A stretch of DNA of 60,000 nucleotides from Liolophura sinensis (taxonomy: Eukaryota; Mollusca; Polyplacophora; Chitonida; Chitonidae): contig NC_088301.1 in assembly GCF_032854445.1 (NCBI RefSeq), forward strand, positions 12,646,281-12,706,280, written 5' to 3'. Position numbers and translations under genes: made by a program. This document shows positions 51,440-60,000 of this stretch, piece after piece. Position 1 is the stretch's first letter. Each line of letters opens with the position of its first letter. The notes beneath the pieces were generated by a model, which was given only the letters and a program-made list of their open reading frames with translations, searched no databases and was not told the origin of the DNA.

Positions 51440-51490
51440 GTAACAATATAACAAGTAATTAATTCTTTGACACCAGTGGAATGAGTTTAG

Positions 51491-51615
51491 AAAGCCGGAT
51501 GAGGACATCTCGTCACGCGGCACGCGGCACGAGGGCGGTGCAAATCGAGTGTGAATGGTACCGTTCTCGCGCGAACATGCAGCGTGCCGCAGGGCGAGAT
51601 GTCCTCATCTGGTTT
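51491..51615. mobile_element. 125-bp GC-rich inverted-repeat element
   Basis: The left arm 51491-51525 and right arm 51582-51615 are near-perfect reverse complements (core gatgaggacatctcg, then gcggcacgc). The roughly 55-bp loop holds tctcgcgcga. GC content is well above the surroundings. Likely a small MITE or foldback element. Confidence 0.75.
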
Positions 51616-52164
51616 CATTAGGTTAGTCAAAATCTATGTGTTCTACCAATAGACATCGTCAATGATAAAAATTACATCACTTCAACGAAGTCCACTTAAA
51701 TCTTGTAGAATAAATGTTACACGGTGTGGTTCAGAGAACCGTGTTATATTATTACAGTTACAACGAGAAGCAGTGCGTACTGCTTTTCCTAATTTGGGTT
51801 TTACATACACTAAACAGTGTTATATTACATGAAATAGTAGTCTCTTGCTAACTTTGGACCGTTCTATGCGCTGAACTTATTTTCAGAGATGTACTAATTT
51901 CAGCTGAAAATAAGGTGGAGCAATGACCTCCACTCTAGCTCAGCCCATTCGGATAGTCTTATCGATGGGTTGGGATAGGCCACCCGGTTTAACCTTTTCT
52001 AGTAAAACTGATTTAACTTGGCACTGAATATCACATTTTGTTCACAGCATTTTTCGACAAAGTTATCGATCTTAGCTATGTTCAAAAGACATGAAGAAAC
52101 AACTAATCTTAGCAAGAACAATTGGCTTTCGCTTTTAGCTTCGAAATCTAGTAAACATTATTGT

Positions 52165-52250
52165 TATAATTCATAGCGAGCGCATTAGTGACTGGCTCCT
52201 TGGTCACTGTGTCGCGCTAGCACGCTAATGATCTTGACCACAGACGCTCT
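52165..52250 (-). mobile_element. SINE family A, head fragment
   Basis: agcgagcgcattagtgactg, ctccttggtcactgtg, cgcgctagcacgctaa. Confidence 0.6.
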
Positions 52251-52347
52251 CAGTGAAACTATTAATCCGAGTTCATGTGATCTGTGCAAATGTCTTTAAG
52301 CTCCAGAAACAAGTGCATTGATCCATTAAAAATCCGAAGTCATTTTT

Positions 52348-52398
52348 TGGTGGTGGTGGTGGGGGGGGGGGGGGGGGGGGGGGTAGGGGGTAGGGGGT
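52348..52398 (+). repeat. (GGT)n and a 23-base G run
   Basis: tggtggtggtgg followed by 23 consecutive G (52361-52383) and two TAGGGGG units. The exact length is likely unreliable in assembly. Confidence 0.85.
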
Positions 52399-52419
52399 AA
52401 TCGACTTCGTCATTTATAA

Positions 52420-52640
52420 AGTTAAATTCTATGATTACGGATTGACCGAGTGACATATGAACGAACTAACATAAATCGTGACAAACGGTTGACGTTCCCT
52501 GGGTAGATCTTGAAGGGAGGCATCTGGGATTTGGCAAGTTGAGACAGTGGTATAACCATCAGCATGTACATAAAGCTCGATGGAGTCATGTATAATATCT
52601 ATTAAAAAATACGCACATTATAATTGCATAATGAATTCCA
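52420..52640 (+). repeat. Dispersed repeat G, copy 1
   Basis: Aligns with 53699-53925: attctatgattac, gttgacgt, ggcatctgggatttgg, agcatgtacat, gctcgatggagtc. Confidence 0.65.
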
Positions 52641-53698
52641 TTATCTTGATCCGTAACCATGTAACGATTTTATTCTGCAGCAGACCCATCAGTTCAGTGC
52701 AAAAAAACCCGATGTATAGGCGAATCGCTCTGTGATGGCGACCATTGTCTTAACGACTTAAGAAAAGGAGATATAATTGCACAATATGTGAACATAAACG
52801 TCATCCAGGTGACCGATGTTGTTCAATGAAAATCGAGGTATTTGTTTATGCTGGGTAGTATTTGTCCGCTGATGATTTGGTAATATTTGTCCTTTAATGA
52901 TGTGGTAAAAAAAATTCGCCTGCATTTTTATATATGGATACAACCCTACAGCTGACGATCAGACTGGCGACAAAAATCGCGAAATCTCAGTGAGAAAACT
53001 GGATTCGAACACGTGATCTTAAAGCTCCCGGACTTACTCTCATGCCAATCACTATAAAAATTGAAACTGAACAAAGAATGAAGACATTTTCCCGTCATTT
53101 CCTTTCTAATTGTTTCTTCTTGTGAAACCACCAATTATTATGAGAGAATTGGCAGTATTAGTGACAGTGAGTTCTTACAAAGAAATTCTTGAATGAATAA
53201 TCCATAGCCTATCTTTCTTCATAAAAAGTTTAAATGTTCCGTTCCAAAGATGTCTTTAGATTGGCTTGTGATAGAAACCAATTGTTAATATAATCAAATG
53301 TGCAAAAAAGTTCTACACTGATGGACATAGTAAAACCATTTACTTGGAAACTCCTCGTGTGGAAGACATAAGGTTGAGAATAACTGTCTTCTTATGAAGA
53401 TTTGGAACACAAAAAAATGGTCGACATGATTGAGATGATGTCAGAATAACAGAGAAAAAAGTAATCGTCACAAGTACACTAGGCTTCCAGCTTTCAACTT
53501 GGAGGCCTGATAAAAATTGTTACTCCAGGAATTCTAATGTAACACTGTGATTTATTAAGTAACCTTTAATAAGTAATGTAATTTTAGCAACTGTCTGTTT
53601 GTTCGTGAAATTCCAACTAATTTAAATGAACTTAATCATTTCAGAGGGCGAATGACATAAAGTAATTTAACTTGACTACTTACAGTTTTGTCACAGTG

Positions 53699-53925
53699 TC
53701 ATTTATATGTTAAAATTCTATGATTACCCTGCACTAATGCTATGGATTGAATGGGTGTCTGCTGGACGACGAAAATATTAATTCTGGCAAACTGTTGACG
53801 TCGCGTGAGTTGATGTTGACGGGAGCATCTGGGATGTGGCGGTAAAATAACCACCGTTATAAGCATGTACATATTGCTCGACAGAGTCTCGCGTAATATC
53901 TACAAAAAAATTATCACTTTATCCA
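53699..53925 (+). repeat. Dispersed repeat G, copy 2
   Basis: attctatgattac, tgttgacgtc, agcatctgggatgtggcggt, agcatgtacatattgctcga, cagagtctcgcgtaatat. Confidence 0.65.
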
Positions 53926-53981
53926 ACGACTGGCCAGATTCTTTGTGTTATTCAACGACTGGCCAGATTTTCTGTGTTACT
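53924..53981. repeat. 29-bp direct duplication
   Basis: Two adjacent units starting caacgactggccagatt, differing at a few positions only. Confidence 0.85.
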
Positions 53982-55502
53982 GTGGTAACCAATACAATAT
54001 CCGTTTCAGAGTATACTCTACAGCATATCCAGGTGTTACAGAATGTGTGAGATGAAATAAGAGAAAATAAGATTTATTATCATCACCTTTAGCGAATGTC
54101 TGCTAGGCTCTTCTTGCTGCATCTATTTTTGCTAAGATCAAGAAGCTCTCTCGCATCCCCTGTATGCGTGTGTTTGCCATCCAAGATGTACATCTTATAA
54201 CGTGTGACAATTATATTACTAGTCATTTGCTATTTTTTTCAAAACAATCCGCTAGAAGGTTCACAGAGTGAAGAAACCCGACAGCCGGAAACCTATTTCG
54301 TTTGGATTGCGATCTGATTAGTCACAAGACTTTGTCTCCCAAGCTAAACATTGCAAACTCGCTGTTGTGTTGTTAACCATGACAATTTTTAGTTTCCGTC
54401 TAAATCTCTTGTCTCGTTACATTTTCAACCAAACAAATTGCTATTAAAATATCTCACAGTCTGCTCAAAATGTGGCAGAGATTTCCCAGTGGTGTGACAA
54501 AGAACTAGATATAAAACTCTATAGGTTGTGGCTAAAATCTCTGCTTACATATTTCGGCATTAGCATTGTTCAGAGATAAATTGCCGAACATTTTAAACGT
54601 ATACGTATAGTAAAATGACAATACTAAATAATTGCCCTGGAGGGGAAATGATGGTTTGCCACACTTAACAAGGCTGTTTTCACACAAAAGGTTTAAGGAC
54701 AATCGGTTTCAAGTATCAGTCTTTAATAAATAAAAGTCCTAGATCATGATTTTTTTTGGTTTATGTTTATCAAAAGCAAAGCGTACACGAAACTACGAAT
54801 CCCTGCTGACTGATCATACCTCCTCAGTTGCCCTGCTTATGGACGGAACAAATGCATGGGAAATGGACAAACACTTATTGTGATAGATCGATTTCTTAAA
54901 TCATTTGCACGGCTTAAGTCAATGTACCTAACTTTACTTCACCGACAGTCTATGGGTTGTAAAGAAAGCGGTTTATAGCCTTCCAAAAAAGTCTTTTTTT
55001 CTGTTCTGTTTCTTGATAACAAGACAGTATTCCGGTCTAGTAAATCGATGCACATTTAATAATAAAGTTTTCGTGTGAATAGCAATAATTATTGGAAGTT
55101 TTGCAGGCTAAGACTTCTTGTCGCATGTGTTTTGCATTCCAGAGTGTGGACTGAACTGGAAATGTCGTATAATGCAACATAACATCATTGAAAATTCAAC
55201 ATAAATAAGCAAAATATCGGATACAAGTTAGCGGGTTTTGGCTTTTTAGGGACCTTTACTGTTGTAAACATTTATGTAGTAATTTGCCGTAATATGTACT
55301 AGTTTAACACAAAGGACCTGAACATGTGATAACCTTTAGGTTTGGCGGTATGATTGTGCCAGTCGGACGTTCTTTAACTACTGGTTAAAAATACCCGTGG
55401 TCCAAAACCTATCATTATTGTCTTATTGTCTTATATAGCTGGTGGTATTTTTCGAGATGTCTGTATAGTTCTCGGGCCACTTTCACAAAACCACAGAGGG
55501 CG
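53982..55502. other. No recognisable gene or repeat
   Basis: About 1.5 kb of AT-rich sequence without notable ORFs. Confidence 0.4.
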
Positions 55503-55700
55503 ATGAAGGAGGGCACTCCATCCGGTACGTCACCGCAGCCGGTAACGGATAAAGGTGATGAAACAGATGGGCAAAAATGTCATAAAGAAGGACCAGAGCC
55601 AGTTGCGAAACATACGATATCCTGCATTAGTAACTCACAAAGCCAGACAAAAACCAGACACTGTGACGAATCTCCTATTAAATGGCCCCATATCAGTTGA
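55503..55700 (+). CDS. Short hydrophilic ORF, uncertain
   Basis: 65 codons, ATG to TGA, rich in Ser, Thr, Lys and Pro (MKEGTPSGTSPQPVTDKGD at the start), no hydrophobic segment. Composition differs from the Leu/Phe/Ile-rich chance ORFs nearby, so it could be an exon of an unseen gene, but no splice structure or homology supports this. Confidence 0.15.
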   Translation: MKEGTPSGTSPQPVTDKGDETDGQKCHKEGPEPVAKHTISCISNSQSQTKTRHCDESPIKWPHIS

Positions 55701-56329
55701 ACTGGACTCAGATATTGATTCTCACGGTTGATTTGATAATAAACCCAGCAAAACAAGAAGAAAAAAAACAACGGTTCGCTTTCCATTTTCTATGGATTTG
55801 TACACGGCAATATACTGAATGTCAGAAAACACACAGTGTTCTGTGGTAGATTGGCGTGGATCGCGTATAATAGGCACAAAGGGCTTAAGTCCCCTTTAGT
55901 TCAGTCCAGTAAGAACGTTGATGTATTTTTGTCTGTTGTCAGGAACCGACTGGGGGCGAACAGCAGGTGCTGTCATTGCCAGTGTACAATATAAAGTAGT
56001 CTGTGTAACTCCCCTCACGTTACCAATACAACACATGTTAATTCCGGAACCCTATGTATGCATTACTCAGCATTAATCACGCCTAATTAATCAGCGTAAT
56101 TGCCATACAAACAAGCTCAGCAGGTGTGTTGTAATTACATTACGCCACACCATTCAGTCATATGGACATCTTCGGTCATACACCCATCTTCAGTTCGAGA
56201 TAATGAGTCAACAGGTTTGCCTCATTGAAATATCTGACCTAGATGGTAAAGCGCTGGTTCGCTGCAAATATCAGACCCCTGGAACGCATATGTCGATGTT
56301 TTGTCTTCGGTTTAGCTACCCCAGGCAAC

Positions 56330-56412
56330 CAGGTATCCTCTGTTCATAATCCTGACAGCCGCCATATACGAGAAAAATTCTTAAGCACAGCATTGAATAC
56401 CAATCAACCGAA
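56330..56412 (+). mobile_element. SINE family A, decayed tail
   Basis: gttcataatcctgacagccg, agaaaaattcttaagcacag, gaataccaatca. Confidence 0.5.
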
Positions 56413-56429
56413 AGACATTTACCCCTTAC

Positions 56430-56480
56430 CTAGTCATATTATACTGACAACGGGCCAACCATTACCATCTGCGATCCATG
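56430..56480 (-). mobile_element. SINE family B, small fragment
   Basis: tagtcatattatactgacaa followed by cgggccaacca. Confidence 0.5.
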
Positions 56481-57299
56481 AGCAAACGTAGCACCGTGAT
56501 AATCTCTACACTACCTCATTTTCATGTTGTCTCGTCGGGCGGACCGTTTAGACCAGTGACGGATTTCCCCTTATAATTCTCCTAACGGACAATTTTCAGA
56601 AAATATAGGCCAATGCAGAAAGTTTAGTTATAGGTTAAATGCAACTCATTTTTACATTTAGGAGAACAAATTCACAAATGTCCTTTTAAGCTCGGCTCTT
56701 CCCCCAACGATGTGTGTGTACTATCCTGTCGATTATTGCTGTAGAATCATCCTCGGTCTGATTGGGCAACAGGATCGTAGGCAAATAACTGCAACTACCT
56801 TGACAAGGTATGTCTCAAGAGTATGTTGACATAGTAGTTACAATCAACTTAGCCTACCATAGCTTTGTATAACACGGTCCTGAGCCAACTTACATCAAGA
56901 GATTATACTGTAAGCTTCACGTTCGACTTTACAATCAACTGTAAACATAGTTTGTTAATTCTTACAAAAGACATGTAGCGATTAGCAACTTTTTTCTGTC
57001 AGTTTGAAAGTGTGCTGTACCTCACACTACTGTGACTCAGCACAGAAAAACAGCAACCCGTAATAAATTCTTACACAATTAACTTGCTTATCCTTTCAAA
57101 AAGACTCGAAACTTTTCGACTGGTTAGCAGTCCACATACTTAATGAAAACTATGGGTTTTAATTGTAAATATTTGCAATGGTCTCTAGCTGATTGTAATT
57201 TTTTTATTGTAAATTACAACGATCGTTGCTACATGTAACAATTCGTTTGGCAAAGACATTGTAAGTTAGGGTATCATTCGCTATCTTAGTGATTTACAA

Positions 57300-57610
57300 T
57301 TAACTTACCCTTACCCTTGATGCTAGTCCCCACGGTAACTGGCGCATTGAGATACCCGCCTTCAAAACCTGTGACACCATGTTTCACCCATTCGCCTAAA
57401 ACATACGCCTTTCCAACAACATTGAACACTGTTTATTGGTTCTCTTTGCACGATTCCGTTCTTATTTCGTACCTTATATACATTCTTAGTTCTTTGGTGG
57501 TTTTTGTTAAGCGTCGTTTTGGGAATTGGTCTGGCGATTATTGACATGAAATGTTCACTTTTGTTGATGGCTGTTAAACGAACGCCTGTTTCGACGCGTA
57601 GATGAACTAA
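57300..57610 (-). repeat. Family D copy
   Basis: tggttctctttgcacgattc, agttctttggtggtttttgt, gcgtcgttttgggaattggt, cctgtttcgacgcg. Confidence 0.7.
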
Positions 57611-57670
57611 TCTTGTGCTAGTCATCGTCGATATATTGCGTTTGTGTATTTGTCGTCACTTGACACATAC

Positions 57671-57876
57671 CAGCGCGGCGCAATGACCCACGAGCCTGTC
57701 CTTGGAGTTCAAGTCCAGCTCATGCTGGATTCGCCTCCAGCTGTACGTGAGACGGCCTGCCTGCAACCCGCGGATGGCCGTGGATTTGCTTGGTTTCCTC
57801 ACTCCATAATGATGGTAGCCGTCGTGCAAGTGGATTATTCTTGAGAACGATGAAAACACTAATCAAATAAAAAATA
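57671..57876 (+). mobile_element. SINE family A, nearly full length, diverged
   Basis: gcgcaatgacccacgagcct, box B gagttcaagtccagctcatg, gcggatggccgtgga, tgatggtagccgtcgtgcaa and an A-rich tail. Confidence 0.88.
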
Positions 57877-58599
57877 AAGCGAACGTAGTAAGCGGAACCT
57901 GCATTATAAGAGTATGCCCCGGGACCTGCCTACTTCAATGAGACATGAAGCAAAATAATGTTAAAGCCGAATTCAATCGCCAAACAAAAAGAAGTCTACA
58001 TATCTGAGTAAGGCAATCACTGGGTAAATTACTCTGCAATCGCTCTGACAGAAAGTTTAATGAATGTTGCGAATTTCTCCAACTCCACAACGCAATAAAC
58101 AGTTGCAAAGACGAAGGCAACGCGTGGGTATACCTACAGGTGAATTACAATTTTATAGGCCTAGGCTGACATTTAACATTATTGACATTATTGAGGGTAT
58201 ATAAAGGATTTACTTGTGTACTAGACTTCCTTCAGTTAGTTATTCTATGAGATATTTAATGTGTCACTAAAACTGTTTAAATCTGTAAACCATATGCATG
58301 AAGAATGGTTGAATTACACCAGTAAAAATGAGTGAGCAATTATATCATTGACTATTTATACATATAGGTTGTTTGCTAAAGTGAAAGTTTGGATCATACA
58401 TGTATTTACCAATATTTACTTTTGAAGAGAACTCCAGAGCAAAATTTCGCCATGAGTTTAGAAACTCTACACTACAAAAATGTTTCCTTTCAAACTGTAA
58501 CTGTATTTGCAAAACCCCTTGTATGTCAAATGAAAAGCACGTTGATATCGTGCTCACGTAAGCCTGAAGGTCACAAATATAACCAAAATGATGATGTCA

Positions 58600-58740
58600 C
58601 GTCTGTCAGCAATCTGCAGATGGTCGTGGGTTTTCCCCGGCTCAGCCCGGTTTCCTCCCACCATAATGCTGGCCGCCGTCGCATAAGTGAAATATTCTTG
58701 AGTACGGCGTAAAACACCAATTAAATAAATAAATAAATGA
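58600..58740 (+). mobile_element. SINE family A, 3' half
   Basis: tgtcagcaatctgcagatgg through ggcgtaaaacaccaatta to an AAAT tail. Confidence 0.9.
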
Positions 58741-59136
58741 AGTCATGCCATCACAGCCGACATGTAACTTCTGAAACAGCTTTTGTAGCCACTAATTATA
58801 AAGAAGTGTTTGTTTATGCGATTGAGGAATACTAAAAACCCCTTTTAGCCTTACACAGAGGAACCTCCCACAGAGGAAACTCCAACTAAGTTTATAAGAA
58901 TGAGTAAGAGAAAATATATTATGCTTCACAAACCCTAATATAGTACTTTTCAATCTTTCTAGCTAAAACTCTGGTTAAGACTGTTGTTTTATTACTTAGA
59001 ATTCTTGAGTCGCCGGAAACCTGTGTTATAAATAATAAATCTGAGAGCAAATCAGGGATTGTTTTTGGTGATATTCATTCCTTGGTTTGTGATGTAAGAA
59101 AAAGATATAACAAATCCATCAGCACTACATGAAATT

Positions 59137-59305
59137 AATTTATTTTTTATTTATTTGAATGGTGTTTTACGCCGTACTGAAGAATATTTCACGGCGGCCA
59201 GTGTTATGGTAGTAGGAAACCGGGTAGGCTCCGGGGGAAACCCGCGACCATCCGCAGGATGCTGTGAGACCTTCTTGAGTACGGCCGGAGAGGAAGCTGG
59301 CATGT
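59137..59305 (-). mobile_element. SINE family A, partial
   Basis: tttatttgaatggtgtttta, cgcgaccatccgcagga, ggccggagaggaagc; stops before the box B region. Confidence 0.88.
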
Positions 59306-60000
59306 ATGTGAAATGTATACTTGGCATCAATTACCAGAAGAGTGAGCATCACATATTACTACTCCTCCGTAAAACCCTTACATCTGGGGCAATGTCGTAA
59401 CACTCTCCAGAGCAGCCCGATCAGATTTCCAACTGATTTATTACTCTGGCGTTATTTTCCGCTATTCCAGTGAGATCGCTTACTTCTGACTTCATTAACT
59501 ACACTGCGGTTATTGATCCTGGCTGCAGCAGACATTTCGCGGCCAAAAAATTCCCCCCAAATCAATCGGATAACTTAAAGCAGCATGAATTTTTACATCG
59601 TTTAATAGATTCATTCGCTACCGGTTTCATTAAACTGACAGCTATAATCGTGAAACATTGCGACTTCTCTTAACGGACTGAACCTTTATGCATTCTTCTT
59701 GGTTCTGGAAAAATGGATAATGGGCAGTCAAAACATGATGGCCTATTCCCGTACGCAGGCTTTTTTTAAACTGTCGATCTTCCGAGGAATTCAGGATGGG
59801 AAGAGCCAGGTATCCAATAGGTGGCAAAGGATTTGGACTTATCCTGAAAAAAAAGCTTCATCACATTTTCTGCTGATGACATTTAACCATTAACCTCCTG
59901 ATAATGTAAAACTGTCACACATACACACTTTATATTCTTGCTAATGTTACTGTTGACACAAACCTTCTAATCTTTTGCGAATGTGATTATTGACACATGC
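59306..60000. other. No recognisable gene
   Basis: Short ORFs at 59470-59673 and 59699-59893 have no recognised domain. Confidence 0.4.

Overview
The window looks like animal nuclear DNA, most likely from a lophotrochozoan and probably a mollusc (an inference from the repeat types; no species marker was seen). It is AT-rich and gene-poor. It has long introns with GT-AG splice sites, tRNA-derived SINEs ending in (AAAT)n, microsatellites and decayed LINE fragments. There is no sign of a prokaryotic operon, a virus or a CRISPR array.

The one gene that can be assembled with confidence lies on the minus strand and fills the left 60% of the window. It is a rhodopsin-like (class A) neuropeptide GPCR closest to the orexin/allatotropin receptor group. 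Five coding exons join with consistent phases: 34585-34232, 10007-9647, 8490-8358, 5309-5191 and 2432-2287. They give a 370-residue receptor with seven membrane helices, an ERL motif at the end of TM3, paired extracellular cysteines, NPIIY in TM7 and a Cys-rich, Ser-rich tail. Intron 1 is about 24.2 kb and is packed with SINEs and other repeats. The TM6 helix has Val where nearly all class A receptors have the conserved proline.

Right of the receptor start (34.6-60 kb) nothing reaches the same certainty. There is an unassigned 139-codon ORF at 48824-49243 (+) and several weaker ORFs. Retroelement relics are clear: an RNase H domain with one stop and one frameshift (31041-30582, -), a LINE reverse transcriptase with its middle deleted (46405-46849, +), and an open C-terminal reverse-transcriptase fragment (39686-40054, +) with a decayed relative at 3540-3790.

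Repeats dominate. SINE family A (about 24 copies, tRNA-like head, AAAT tail, target-site duplications of 9-14 bp at four copies) is spread throughout. A second tRNA-derived SINE (family B), two further dispersed families (C and E) and a family of roughly 400 bp (D) also recur. Structured repeats include a 31-bp minisatellite (1240-1487), (AT)58 (1807-1922), a 25-bp minisatellite split by a SINE (23679-24008), a diverged tandem duplication (18121-20180), long inverted repeats (6268-6625, 19297-19399, 51491-51615) and a 320-bp element with 41-bp terminal inverted repeats (43958-44277).
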